Origin: Candidatus Polarisedimenticolaceae bacterium
GTDB lineage: Bacteria > Acidobacteriota > Polarisedimenticolia > Polarisedimenticolales > DASRJG01
Direction: 5' to 3'
DNA: 64,000 nt
Assembly (NCBI GenBank): GCA_036275915.1
Contig: DASUCV010000004.1
Coordinates: forward strand, 265,238-329,237
Shown here: piece by piece, positions 17,941 to 27,317 of the stretch
Layout: the number at the start of each line of letters is the position of its first letter
Position numbering within the stretch: position 1 is the stretch's first letter
The notes under the pieces: generated by a model
The model's input: the letters and a program-made list of their open reading frames with translations, nothing else
What the model was told of the DNA's origin: nothing
The model's database searches: none
Translations under genes and position numbers: made by a program

Positions 17941-19355
17941 TCCGACAGCCGGGACAACCCGCAGCAGAGCGAGATCGGCGTCAACACCATGATGTAGAAG
18001 GCGAGCAGGAAGGCGCTCTCGCCGCGGACCTCGGCAAGGCCGGCCACGAACACGGCGGGAATGATGACGCGTGCGGCCGTGAGCTGGACCCCCGCGACGA
18101 GCCCCATGGAGGCGTACGCGGCGATCGCGCGGCAGGCGACCCCGAACGCCAACCCTCCGAACACCACTCCGATCAAGCCGAAGCTCGCGTAGAAATCCCC
18201 GACGAGAGTCGGCGCGATGCTGTGACCGGCGGCGGCCTGGAAGAGGTAGCCGTCCGTATAGCGCGTGAGGCTCTTACCCAATCCCACCGGCTTGTCCGGC
18301 CACACGGACCGGGGAATGAACCCGAGAACGGTGACGAGCATCGGGCGTCCGTGCTCGTAGGGCTGCTGCGCGGGGTAGATGTCGACGACGAGAGACGCCA
18401 CCTCGAACGGCTCCGACACGCTCTTGAAGTACCCCATGTAGAAGGGCTCGCGCCCGACGACGCGCGCATCGGTCGCCTGGGCACCGACGAGCTCGGTGAG
18501 CGGCCGCGTTCTCACGGCGCCCCACACCGAGAAGAAGAGAACGAGGGCGGCCAGAATCAACGCCACGCGCAGCTTCGGAATCGCGCGCGTCCCACGGCGG
18601 AGGAGCCGCATCGCGAGGAGACCGAAGAAAAGATAGAAGAGCCATTTGCGCGCGCCCGAGAGGACTCCGAAAAACAGGATCTCGAACGCCAACACGCCCA
18701 TGAGCGGTGCCCACGCCCACCGGTGCGTCGTCTCCCCCGCGATGACGCGCCACGCCATGAGGAGCGTGCCGGCGAAGAGCATGTGATACGCGAGCTGATA
18801 GATCGGCTGGCTGTCCCCCATGCCGTATCCCGTCCTCAGGAGCGCCATGAGACCGCCCTGCGAGAGCACGAACGCGACGCAGCCGGCGAGTCCCACGCCG
18901 GTCACGAGCGTCTCGATCCAGATCCACGGCATGCGCGGTCGCGTTCCCTCGAAGTCGGGAAGGAATCCGGCGATGACCTGGCCGAGGCGGAGCTGGTAGC
19001 CCGCGAAGAACGCCACCGTGAAGATGGCGAACAACCCGAGGATGAGGAGACCTCGCTCGGGCGACAGTTGCCTGAAGATGTGGAAATCGAGGACGAAGAG
19101 CGCGGGCGCTCCGATCACGAAGAATTGCGCCATGAACACGTAGACGATGACAAGCGGGTCGCACAGGAGCGGAAGGCGCGTTTCGGCGCGAAAGACGACG
19201 GCGAGCGCCATGAACACGATGATGCACAGATCCAAGAAGAGGAGCTGCCCGAGCGGGCTCGTGAGCAGACGCTGCATGACGAGCGTGACCGCCACGGCGA
19301 GCACGAGGAGAAGCGCCCGCGGGACACCCAGCGATGCGACGTCGAGATTCTTCAC
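17937..19355 (-). CDS. Wzy-like oligosaccharide repeat-unit polymerase
   Basis: 472-residue polytopic inner-membrane protein from GTG at 19355 (4-nt overlap with the flippase). About eleven to twelve hydrophobic helices, with a large polar region around 300-400 containing VVGREPFYMGYFKSV and GFIPRSVWPDKPVGLG, reminiscent of the O-antigen polymerase/oligosaccharide repeat-unit polymerase family (also close to WzyE-like proteins), where this loop is periplasmic. Function is inferred from topology and from its position beside the flippase. A second polymerase/ligase-like protein occurs at 27314-28816. Confidence 0.8.
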   Translation of the reverse strand: MKNLDVASLGVPRALLLVLAVAVTLVMQRLLTSPLGQLLFLDLCIIVFMALAVVFRAETRLPLLCDPLVIVYVFMAQFFVIGAPALFVLDFHIFRQLSPERGLLILGLFAIFTVAFFAGYQLRLGQVIAGFLPDFEGTRPRMPWIWIETLVTGVGLAGCVAFVLSQGGLMALLRTGYGMGDSQPIYQLAYHMLFAGTLLMAWRVIAGETTHRWAWAPLMGVLAFEILFFGVLSGARKWLFYLFFGLLAMRLLRRGTRAIPKLRVALILAALVLFFSVWGAVRTRPLTELVGAQATDARVVGREPFYMGYFKSVSEPFEVASLVVDIYPAQQPYEHGRPMLVTVLGFIPRSVWPDKPVGLGKSLTRYTDGYLFQAAAGHSIAPTLVGDFYASFGLIGVVFGGLAFGVACRAIAAYASMGLVAGVQLTAARVIIPAVFVAGLAEVRGESAFLLAFYIMVLTPISLCCGLSRLSE

Positions 19356-20815
19356 GACGCGCCCAGGGCACGCGCGGCGAGGCTGCGGACCTCGGCCACC
19401 GGCACGGAGCCCAAGAGCGCGAACAAGAGGAGGGCGGCGACCCAACCTGCGGCCGCCGCGACGGGGCCGGGACGAACGAGCTCGGCGTACGCCAGCGTCA
19501 GGAGCGCCACGATCCACGCCGCCGAGGCGCGGAACGGCACTCGGAACCCGAGCTTGCGCCGGATCACCTGCGCCATCGCCGCCTGCTGCACGTACGCCCC
19601 CACGGTCCCCGCAGCCGCGGCACCCAGGAGGCCCCAACGCGGGATCACGAGGCAGGCCAGAACCGTGCTCGCGGCGACGAAAACCATCGAAACCCAAAGA
19701 TAGCCGCGAAAGGCACCGAAGGCGACCGCCATGCCTCCGCCGATGTAGACCACCGGGCCCGCCAGCGCCATCGGCGCGACGAAGCGGAGAACGCGCGCGT
19801 AATCGCCGAAATCGTGGCCGAAGATCCCCATCGCCGCCGGAGCGAAGAGGATCAGCGCATAGACGCACGGCGCGAGGAAGACGATGCACCCCCGCAGGGC
19901 CGCGGCCGCCTGTCGGAGCGCTTGCTCGCGCAGGCCGCTCGCCTCGAGCTTCGCCAAGCCGGGGGCCAAGACCGACGTGAGCATGACCGGGACGAGGGCG
20001 AGAAGGCTCACGAAGCGCAAAGCCGCGTGGAGCCGGCTGAGCGCCAGCACGTCGACCCAGACCAAGACGAGCGCCGGATAGAGCTGACCGAACGTGAACT
20101 CAACGATCGTGCCGACGTGCGTATAACCGACGACCGGCCAGAACCCGGCGGGAAGGGCGAAGCGCGCGCGCACCGTTCCGGAGAACTCGGCGGTCTCCTT
20201 CAACCACAACACGCTCACGAGCGCCGCCCCGAGATAGACGAGCGCGGTCGCGCGCCACATGTAGCCGGCGGGATCGTGGGTCAACGCGTCACGAAGCACC
20301 GTCGCCGCGAGAAGCGCCGCGATGAAGTACCCGACGATCACCAGCTTGAGCGCCGTCGCCGCACGCGGCCCTTTACCGACCGCGTAGAGAAAGTGCGTCG
20401 CGAAAGCGTTCACCAGCGCCATCGCGCACACGCCGTACGCGAGCGCCCAGGACGGCCCGCCGAACCGGGACAGCACAGCCTCGCGCGCCCCCGGGACGAC
20501 GAGCGCGACCAGCGTGACGAGACTGAGGATGCCGAGGACGAGAGTGAAGTACGAGAGCAGGAACGACGGACGCTCATCCGAAGGCATGGCGGGAACCATG
20601 CGGCTGAACACGGGCGCCCCCCCGAGGATCACGAAGGTGTTGAACGCGGCGACGAAGATCTGGACCGCACCGTACCAGCCGAGGGCCTCCGCCGAGATCC
20701 GCCCGAGGATGAGATTCGTGGCGAGCGAGAGCGGGATCGTCAGCACGTTGACGAGGAGGACGAGCCGGATGTCGCGCACCGCCCGGGCCGGGGCGTCGGC
20801 GGCCGCCGAGCTCAT
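19352..20815 (-). CDS. Wzx-like polysaccharide flippase
   Basis: 487-residue membrane protein with about fourteen hydrophobic segments, starting LVLLVNVLTIPLSLATNLILGRI, the usual first helix of the Polysacc_synt/MurJ-like MOP superfamily. It would flip undecaprenyl-linked repeat units to the periplasm. The start ATG at 20815 overlaps the methyltransferase stop by 4 nt; the stop overlaps the polymerase start by 4 nt. Residues are typical of flippases (GTVGAYVQQAAMAQVI near the C-terminus). Confidence 0.88.
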   Translation of the reverse strand: MSSAAADAPARAVRDIRLVLLVNVLTIPLSLATNLILGRISAEALGWYGAVQIFVAAFNTFVILGGAPVFSRMVPAMPSDERPSFLLSYFTLVLGILSLVTLVALVVPGAREAVLSRFGGPSWALAYGVCAMALVNAFATHFLYAVGKGPRAATALKLVIVGYFIAALLAATVLRDALTHDPAGYMWRATALVYLGAALVSVLWLKETAEFSGTVRARFALPAGFWPVVGYTHVGTIVEFTFGQLYPALVLVWVDVLALSRLHAALRFVSLLALVPVMLTSVLAPGLAKLEASGLREQALRQAAAALRGCIVFLAPCVYALILFAPAAMGIFGHDFGDYARVLRFVAPMALAGPVVYIGGGMAVAFGAFRGYLWVSMVFVAASTVLACLVIPRWGLLGAAAAGTVGAYVQQAAMAQVIRRKLGFRVPFRASAAWIVALLTLAYAELVRPGPVAAAAGWVAALLLFALLGSVPVAEVRSLAARALGAS

Positions 20816-21561
20816 GCGCGCTTGATGCCGACGACGGCGATGCTGAAGTACGGGTACGAGAGGAGCTTGGTGAGCGGCTCGTCGATCAGCGTGAGCACAC
20901 GGAGCGGGAAGACGGCCGCCCATGCGAAGCGTGGATCGACACGCGAGAGAAGCCGCGTCAGATTCGTGAGCTGCTGCGAGATGATGCCGCTGTTCCAGCT
21001 CTCCTCCACGACGTCGATGCCGGCTCCGTCGAGCAGCGCGCGGATCTCGCCGTGGGAATAGCCCCAGCGCACGTGGCCGCCGTCCTCCACCGTCGAAAGA
21101 ACGTCGCCGACCAGCGGTCGGTAGTCTTTGTTCGGGGTCGTGAGCAGAAGGCGCCCGCCGGGCTTCAGAAGCGCCGCGAGGTCCCGGACGAGCTTGCGGT
21201 CGTCCATGATGTGCTCGATGACCTCGGTGCAGAGGACTTCGTCGAACGTCCCCAACGCCGGGGCCAGGCTGTCCAGCCGGCGTAGGTCGGCGGTCTCGAA
21301 CCGCACGTTCGTGAGGCCAAGCGTGCGGGCGCGCTCCGCGGCGATCGCGTTGTTGCGCTCGTCGAACGACAGCCCCAACGCGTCGTTGCCCCGTCGCGCG
21401 GCGGCCATCGTGAACGCGCCGCTGCCGCAACCGGCGTCCAGGACCTTGATCGGCCCAGGCTGCAGCCGCCGGCGACACCAGGTCCAGCGTGCGTAGACCT
21501 GAGGGTCCCCATGGAGGACCGTAGCGGGCCACCCGAGAACACGAACGAGAAGGTCGCTCAT
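20812..21561 (-). CDS. Class I SAM-dependent methyltransferase
   Basis: 249 residues. SAM-binding motif I VLDAGCGSGAFTMAA at ~40-54, an acidic motif II region, TEVIEHIMDD (motif post-II) and LKPGGRLLLTTPN. This is the Methyltransf_11/UbiE-type fold. First gene of the six-gene minus-strand block that continues with the flippase and polymerase, so it likely methylates a sugar or the repeat-unit intermediate. A TACTAT box (21578..21573) 11 nt before the start is a possible -10. Target not determinable. Confidence 0.85.
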   Translation of the reverse strand: MSDLLVRVLGWPATVLHGDPQVYARWTWCRRRLQPGPIKVLDAGCGSGAFTMAAARRGNDALGLSFDERNNAIAAERARTLGLTNVRFETADLRRLDSLAPALGTFDEVLCTEVIEHIMDDRKLVRDLAALLKPGGRLLLTTPNKDYRPLVGDVLSTVEDGGHVRWGYSHGEIRALLDGAGIDVVEESWNSGIISQQLTNLTRLLSRVDPRFAWAAVFPLRVLTLIDEPLTKLLSYPYFSIAVVGIKRA

Positions 21562-21645
21562 CGGCAGCCGATCATAGTACGTCGAACATCGCTAAAAGCA
21601 CGGATGACGCCTTCGTAACGACCCCGCGCAGTTTCCGGCGTGCGC

Positions 21646-21651
21646 TATAGT
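21646..21651 (+). promoter_or_regulatory. Putative leaderless -10 box for the bi-domain oxidoreductase
   Basis: TATAGT ends 9 nt before the ATG at 21661 in a GC-rich stretch with no purine-rich ribosome site. The spacing puts the transcription start at or beside the start codon. No -35 resembling TTGACA at 16-18 nt. Confidence 0.4.
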
Positions 21652-21660
21652 CCCGCCGCG

Positions 21661-23793
21661 ATGAGGCAGTTGATCCAGGACCCCAAGGCGGGGACCGTGC
21701 TCGTCGTCGACGTCCCGCCTCCGGCGATTCGACCCGGCACGCTTCTGGTCCGGACGGAGGCGTCGGTGATCTCTCCGGGGACCGAGCGGAACGCCGTCGC
21801 CGCGGTCCGCGACTCCTACATCCGCACCGCTCGCGCCCGGCCGGATCTCGTCCGTCGCGTGCTCGATTCCGTCCGCCGCGACGGTCTCCTCGCCGCGTAC
21901 CGCAAGGTGCAGGCGAAGCTCTCGGAGCCGCAGGCTCTCGGCTATGCGTGCGCGGGGAAAGTCGTCGCGATCGGCGAAGGCGCGGGCGACCACTTCCGGA
22001 TCGGCGATCGCGTGGCGTGCGCGGGCGTCGGACACGCCAGCCATGCGGAGATGGTCTGCGTCCCCGTCAATCTCGCCGCACGCATCCCCGACGGGGTCCC
22101 GCTCGCGGACGCCGCCTTCGCGACGCTGGGCGCGATCGCCCTCCACGGCGTCCGCCAAGCGGAGCCTCGGCTCGGCGATCGCGTCGCGGTCATCGGAACG
22201 GGGATCCTTGGCCTGCTGACGGTCCAGCTCCTCCGTGCGCACGGCGCACGCGCCGCCGCGTTCGACCTGAGCGAGGATCTCGTCGAGCGGGCGCGGGCGC
22301 TCGGCGCCGAAACGGGCAGCAGCGGAGGTGTCGACGACCAGGTCGCGACGGCGCTCGCTTGGACCGATGGGCTCGGTGTCGATGCGGTGATCGTCACGGC
22401 GGCGAGTGCCTCCGACGGCCCGATGACGGCGGCGGCCGGGATGACGCGCGACCGAGGCCGTGTCGTGGCGGTCGGGTTCGTTCCGTTCGGTCTGCCGAGG
22501 GAGATCGCCTACGTGAAGGAGCTCGAGCTCCGCATCTCGCGCTCCTACGGGCCGGGGCGTTACGACTTGGGCTACGAAGAGACCGGCGTCGACTACCCCA
22601 TCGGCTACGTGAGGTGGACCGAGACTCGGAATCTCGAGGCGTTCCTCGCCCTGCTCGCGGACGGCCGGGTGACGGTGGCCGATCTCGTCACCCATCGGTA
22701 CGCGCTCGCCGACGCCCCCGCCGCCTACGACGAGCTGGTCGCGAAGAACGGCCGACGCCCGCTCGGGATGGTGATCGATTACCCGGTGCGCACCTCCGCG
22801 GACGCAGCGGAGGCCGCGCGGATGGGCGGATCCACTCCGGCCACCGCGGTCCCCGGACGTTCCCAGCTCGCCGTCGTCGGTGCGGGCGCCTTCGCCCGCG
22901 CCGTGCTGCTCCCTGCCCTCGCGCGGCTCGACGTGCCGCTCGTCCGGGTGGCGACGAGCCACGGGCTCACCGCCTTGGACGCCCAGAAGAAGTTCGGGTT
23001 TCGGACGATCGGCACCGATCCGGAGGAGGTCTTCCGCGATCCCGACGTGGATGCCGTCGTCATCGCGACGCGCCACGATGCCCATGCCGATCTCGCCGCA
23101 CGGGCGCTCGCGGCCGGCAAGCACGTGTTCGTCGAGAAGCCGCTCGCCCTGACGCTCGAGGAGCTCGACCGCGTGATGGCCGAGGTCCGCCGAGCGCCGG
23201 GCATCCTCCTCGTCGGCTTCAACCGGCGTTTCGCCGCGATGTCGGTCGCCATCCGGGACCACCTCCGCGGCAAAGGACCGTTCCTCGCGACCTACCGCAT
23301 CAACGCCGGCGCCCTTCCCGCGGGCCACTGGACGCTCGATCGGAAGATGGGCGGCGGCCGCATCATCGGCGAGTGCTGCCACTTCGTCGACCTCCTCTCG
23401 TTCCTCGCGGGTGACGCGCCGATCGTCGGCGTTCAAGCGCGGGCCGCGGGACGCCCGGCGGGCCTGGCCCAAGACGTCGCGGTCCAGGTGGAGTTCGGCG
23501 ACGGCAGCGTGGGCCAGATCCTCTACACGAGCCGCGGCTCGGGATCGCTCTCGAAGGAGCGCCTCGAGGTCCACGCCGGCGGCTCCTCCGCGGTCCTCGA
23601 CGATTTTCGTACGTGCACGGTGCACGCGGGCAGGAGCTCGCGTCGAGCCGGAGCGCCGGGGAAGGGCCATGTCGAAGAGCTGCGCGCGTTCGTCGACGCG
23701 GTGCGCGCAGGGGGCCCCTCGCCGATCGCCCCGGCGACGCTCGAAGGCGTCTCGCGCGCGACGATCGAGATCCACCGGGCCCTGACGGTGTGA
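21661..23793 (+). CDS. Bi-domain oxidoreductase (MDR-type plus Gfo/Idh/MocA)
   Basis: 710-residue fusion. Residues 1-~380 form a zinc-type alcohol dehydrogenase-like (MDR) half with TERNAVAAVR, GYACAGKVVAIG and nucleotide-binding GTGILGLL (179-186). Residues ~401-710 are a Gfo/Idh/MocA half starting LAVVGAGAFARAVLLPAL, with the diagnostic EKPLALTLEEL. This two-enzyme fusion is known from exopolysaccharide/heparinase loci, where it is thought to oxidise and reduce sugar nucleotides or uronate derivatives. ATG 21661 is chosen because the conserved N-terminus begins there and a -10 box sits 9 nt upstream. It overlaps the next gene by 4 nt. Confidence 0.88.
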   Translation: MRQLIQDPKAGTVLVVDVPPPAIRPGTLLVRTEASVISPGTERNAVAAVRDSYIRTARARPDLVRRVLDSVRRDGLLAAYRKVQAKLSEPQALGYACAGKVVAIGEGAGDHFRIGDRVACAGVGHASHAEMVCVPVNLAARIPDGVPLADAAFATLGAIALHGVRQAEPRLGDRVAVIGTGILGLLTVQLLRAHGARAAAFDLSEDLVERARALGAETGSSGGVDDQVATALAWTDGLGVDAVIVTAASASDGPMTAAAGMTRDRGRVVAVGFVPFGLPREIAYVKELELRISRSYGPGRYDLGYEETGVDYPIGYVRWTETRNLEAFLALLADGRVTVADLVTHRYALADAPAAYDELVAKNGRRPLGMVIDYPVRTSADAAEAARMGGSTPATAVPGRSQLAVVGAGAFARAVLLPALARLDVPLVRVATSHGLTALDAQKKFGFRTIGTDPEEVFRDPDVDAVVIATRHDAHADLAARALAAGKHVFVEKPLALTLEELDRVMAEVRRAPGILLVGFNRRFAAMSVAIRDHLRGKGPFLATYRINAGALPAGHWTLDRKMGGGRIIGECCHFVDLLSFLAGDAPIVGVQARAAGRPAGLAQDVAVQVEFGDGSVGQILYTSRGSGSLSKERLEVHAGGSSAVLDDFRTCTVHAGRSSRRAGAPGKGHVEELRAFVDAVRAGGPSPIAPATLEGVSRATIEIHRALTV

Positions 23794-24950
23794 ACCTGCG
23801 CATCGCCGTCAATGCGTTCAGCAACCCCGTCGGCGGCGGACGGACCGTTCTGCGACGCATCCTTCCCCGGATGGCGGACTTCGCACCTCGCTCGTCGTTC
23901 ACGGTGTTCGGCCCCTCGGGTGACGAGGCCCTCCGCGGGGACGTGGCGCGGCCCAACGTCGTCTGGCAGGACGTCCCGGCGGGACTCCGGGGAACCGGGT
24001 CGAAGCTCCTCTGGGAGAACCTGTCGTTCCCGCGCGAGCTGGTACGCGGCGGCTTCGACGTCGTGCTCTGCCCCGCCAACGTGAGCCACTTCCGAGGCAC
24101 CACGCCGAAGGTCGTCATGATTCAGAACTCGCTCCCGTTCTACAGGGACCTCTATCGCTTCGAGAGCGCCCGCACGCGGGCTCGCCTGCACCTGCTCGCG
24201 TGGGCGTCGCATCACTTCATCGCGCGGGCGGAGGGTGCCGTTTTCCTGACCCGGACGGCGCGTGAGGACGCGCTGCGCGGAACCTCCGTCGAGCCGAAGC
24301 GCGACACCGTCGCCTACCTGGGCGTCGACGAGGATTTCGGACGTGAGCCCCACGAAGCCGCGCGTGCGGACGCCGCGCGTCGTTACGACCTTCCCGGCCG
24401 CTACGTGCTCTCGGCGTCCCACCTCTATCGTTACAAGCGCTTCGAGGCATTGATCGAAGCGTGGGGCCTCATTCCCCCGGCGACGCGCGACGGCCGCACG
24501 CTCGTCATCGCCGGAGAGCCGCACGATCGCGCCTATGCGGACGCGCTCGCCGAGCGCGTATCGCGTCTCGCCGATCCGTCCTCCGTGCGGTTCATCGGCG
24601 GCGTGACCACGGCGACGCTCTCGACGCTGCACGCCGGAGCCGACGCCGTCGCGTTCCTCTCGGCCTGCGAGGCCGGCAGCATCACGGTCCTGGAAGCGCT
24701 GGCGTCGGGCCGCCCGCTCCTCCTCTCCAATCGCTCCGCGCTGCCGGAGCTCGGAAGCGATGCGGCGCTCTACGCGGACCCCGACAGGCCCGAAGAGGTC
24801 GCGAGACAGCTCGCGCGTCTCCTCTCGGACCCAGCGCTGGCCCGGGACCTCGGCGCGCGCGCGCGTCGACGCGCCGCGGAGTTCACGTGGGATCGGACGG
24901 CGCGAACCGTCCTCGCGGTCCTCGAGAGCGTGGCGTCAGCGCGTCGTTGA
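23790..24950 (+). CDS. Family 4 glycosyltransferase
   Basis: 386 residues from GTG at 23790. GT-B fold with N-terminal VNAFSNPVGGGRTVLRR, a LSASHLYRYKRFEALIEAW motif at the start of the donor-binding half, and FLSACEAGSITVLEALASGRP, the GPGTF/EX7E region binding the sugar nucleotide. It would add one sugar to the lipid-linked repeat. It is co-transcribed with the bi-domain oxidoreductase and overlaps the convergent tetratricopeptide-like gene by 15 nt. Donor sugar unknown. Confidence 0.87.
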   Translation: MNLRIAVNAFSNPVGGGRTVLRRILPRMADFAPRSSFTVFGPSGDEALRGDVARPNVVWQDVPAGLRGTGSKLLWENLSFPRELVRGGFDVVLCPANVSHFRGTTPKVVMIQNSLPFYRDLYRFESARTRARLHLLAWASHHFIARAEGAVFLTRTAREDALRGTSVEPKRDTVAYLGVDEDFGREPHEAARADAARRYDLPGRYVLSASHLYRYKRFEALIEAWGLIPPATRDGRTLVIAGEPHDRAYADALAERVSRLADPSSVRFIGGVTTATLSTLHAGADAVAFLSACEAGSITVLEALASGRPLLLSNRSALPELGSDAALYADPDRPEEVARQLARLLSDPALARDLGARARRRAAEFTWDRTARTVLAVLESVASARR

Positions 24951-26219
24951 GGCCGCCGCGGCCTCGCTGTCGGCGATCTCCTGCAGCCAGCCTCGAAATT
25001 CGGTGTTGGCCGGATCGTCGTCGATCCAAGCGGAGACGTCGGCGCGCGCCGTATGGAACCGGTGCGACCGCTCGAGGAAGGCGACGAGCTCACGGGCGAG
25101 CGGCATCGCCTTCGACGGGACGCTGATCCCTTCCCGGAGGAGTTTCTCCGCCGTCTCCAGCTCGCCGGCCTGCTCGCACGTCTGGGCCGCTGCGATTCTG
25201 AGCGTGGAGTCCGTCGACATTTCTCTCACCGCGTCGCCGTAGTGCGCGCAGGCGTCGCCGCCCTTCCCGAGCCCCCGCTCGAGCACCGCCATGTTGAGCG
25301 CGACGATCGCGGGGTCGTAGCCGGTGCGGGACGCGCGCCGCCAAGCCTCCAGCGCCTCCTTCGGATCCGTCGCCGCCAGCGCGGTGCCCAGCATCATGGC
25401 CGATTGATGCCGCTCGTACGTGTTCCTCGCATCGCGCTCCGAGAGGCGTGCTTCGGCGATCGCGGTCGTGCCGTCACCCTGCTCACGGGCGAAGCGCGCG
25501 CACTCGAGGTGCAGGAGGCTCCGCTCGTACGGGGGGCTCGCCTCGATGCCGGCCAAGAGCGCATCCTTGAGGCGCGAGTAGATGGCGTCGGGGAAGCGTC
25601 GGTCGGATCCCCAAACGTGGAACGACGGCGCCGGCATGACGCGCGCCGACTTCACGTAGGTATCGGCGGCTCGCTCGACGTCGCCGGTCGCCTCGAGGAC
25701 CGAGGCGAGCACGTCCATCTCCTGGTATCCGCTCGGCTTCAGGTCGACGGCAAGCTCGGCGGCGCCGAGCGCGACGAGGCGCCCCGGGTCGAGGACGCCG
25801 CGCGCGCGCGTCTCGATCGTCTCGATCGAGACCCCGGCGCCTTCGTCGTCGAGCTGCGCGCGCTTGAGGGCGATCTCGGCGAGCCCGCTCCACGACCAAG
25901 CGTCGAGCGGCGCCAGCGTCACCGCGCCTGCGTAGCCCGCCCATGACCGGTCGAGGAGGTCGCGCGCCGACACGGGGGGCACGCTCCCGCGCCACTCGAA
26001 CGTATGTTGCGCGATGTCGCCGACCCACGCGCGGAGGTTCGGATCGTCGCCGCGCAGCCTCGCGGCCGTTTCCATTTGCGCGAGCGCGTCGCCGTAGCCG
26101 CCGGACGCGTCGAGGCGGCGCGCGGCGAGATACGCCAGGGACGACCCGACCTCGCGCCAGAGAGAGAATGCCTGGAGCGCGGCGGCGATGACGAGAATCG
26201 CGAGAAGGAGACGGCGCAT
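24936..26219 (-). CDS. Membrane-anchored tetratricopeptide-like protein
   Basis: 427 residues. An N-terminal hydrophobic segment (residues 2-19, LLLAILVIAAALQAFSLW) is an uncleaved anchor or signal, followed by helical Ala/Leu-rich repeats of about 34 residues (for example GGYGDALAQMETAARLRGDDPN and GKGGDACAHYGDAVREM). Topology suggests a periplasmic TPR scaffold. It precedes wecB by 3 nt on the same strand and sits with the O-antigen ligase-like gene, a common neighbour pairing in polysaccharide loci. No enzymatic motif seen; role likely in assembly or export. Confidence 0.75.
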   Translation of the reverse strand: MRRLLLAILVIAAALQAFSLWREVGSSLAYLAARRLDASGGYGDALAQMETAARLRGDDPNLRAWVGDIAQHTFEWRGSVPPVSARDLLDRSWAGYAGAVTLAPLDAWSWSGLAEIALKRAQLDDEGAGVSIETIETRARGVLDPGRLVALGAAELAVDLKPSGYQEMDVLASVLEATGDVERAADTYVKSARVMPAPSFHVWGSDRRFPDAIYSRLKDALLAGIEASPPYERSLLHLECARFAREQGDGTTAIAEARLSERDARNTYERHQSAMMLGTALAATDPKEALEAWRRASRTGYDPAIVALNMAVLERGLGKGGDACAHYGDAVREMSTDSTLRIAAAQTCEQAGELETAEKLLREGISVPSKAMPLARELVAFLERSHRFHTARADVSAWIDDDPANTEFRGWLQEIADSEAAAASTTR

Positions 26220-26222
26220 CGC

Positions 26223-27317
26223 TCAGTCCGCCAAGGAGCGCTCGAGCACGGCGACGATGCGCTCCGCCGCACGGCCGTCCCAGAGCTGCGGGACCTTCCC
26301 CTCGCGCGGGTGGTCGAGCGTCTCGGAGATCGCGGCGCGCACCCCGGCGCTCGTCGTCCCTGCGAGCCGATTCGTCCCCTCGGTCAGTGTGCTGGGGCGC
26401 TCGGTGTTGTCCCTGAGCGTGACGCACGGCACGCCGAGGACCGTCGTCTCCTCCTGGATCCCTCCGGAATCCGTGAGCACGAGGCGCGCCGCGCTCATCG
26501 CGCCGAGGAACTCGAGGTAACCCATCGGGTCGACGAGGCGGAAGCCCGGGCGATCGCCCGCGCCCAGTGCGAGGAGTCCGGCCCGCGTCCGCGGGTGGAC
26601 CGGGAAGAGCACCGGCACCGAGTCGGACAGCTCGAGGATCGGGTCGAGGAGCGCGCGCAGCGCATCCGGCGCGTCGACGTTCGCGGGCCGGTGGAGGGTG
26701 AGGACCGCGTACCCCTTCGCCGGGAGGCCCAAGCGGTCCGGCATGTCGAGGCGTGCCGCCGCGTCGCGGAAACGCAGGAGAGTGTCGATCATGACGTTGC
26801 CGACGAAATGGACCTTCGTTTCGGGCGTCCCCTCCTGCGCGAGGTTTGCGAGGCCGCTCGGCTCGCTGACGAACAGGAGGTCGGAGAGCGCGTCGGTGAC
26901 GATCCGGTTGAGCTCCTCCGGCATGGCGCGATCGCGGCTCCTGAGCCCCGCCTCGACGTGCGCGACCGGGATGCCGAGCTTCGACGCGACGAGCGCCGCG
27001 GCCACCGTGGAGTTGACGTCCCCGACGACGAGGACGAGCGCCGGGCGGCGGGAGACGAGCACCGGCTCGAGGCGGAGCATCACCTCCGCGGTCTGGGCCG
27101 CGTGCGTTCCCGAGCCGACCCCGAGCTTGATCTCCGGCTCGGGGATGCCGAGCTGCTCGAAGAACAGGTCCGACATCTGCCGGTCGTAGTGCTGGCCGGT
27201 GTGCACGATCGTTCCGGTGAGCGTCGCGCTCTTCGCGAGCGCCCGCGCGATCGGCGCCACCTTCATGAAGTTGGGCCGTGCTCCGGCGACGAGGACCACC
27301 TCACGGCGCGCCGTCAT
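26223..27317 (-). CDS. wecB: UDP-N-acetylglucosamine 2-epimerase (non-hydrolysing)
   Basis: 364-residue cytosolic enzyme interconverting UDP-GlcNAc and UDP-ManNAc. Family motifs: GARPNFMKVAPI near the N-terminus, GDVNSTVAAALVASKLGIPVAHVEAGLRS, TLHRPANVD, and TDSGGIQEETTVLGVPCVTLRDNTERP. Length fits WecB/WbpI. It starts ATG at 27317 with 4-nt overlap with the ligase-like gene upstream. Whether UDP-ManNAc feeds the polymer directly or the WbpA-like dehydrogenase is open. Confidence 0.93.
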   Translation of the reverse strand: MTARREVVLVAGARPNFMKVAPIARALAKSATLTGTIVHTGQHYDRQMSDLFFEQLGIPEPEIKLGVGSGTHAAQTAEVMLRLEPVLVSRRPALVLVVGDVNSTVAAALVASKLGIPVAHVEAGLRSRDRAMPEELNRIVTDALSDLLFVSEPSGLANLAQEGTPETKVHFVGNVMIDTLLRFRDAAARLDMPDRLGLPAKGYAVLTLHRPANVDAPDALRALLDPILELSDSVPVLFPVHPRTRAGLLALGAGDRPGFRLVDPMGYLEFLGAMSAARLVLTDSGGIQEETTVLGVPCVTLRDNTERPSTLTEGTNRLAGTTSAGVRAAISETLDHPREGKVPQLWDGRAAERIVAVLERSLAD

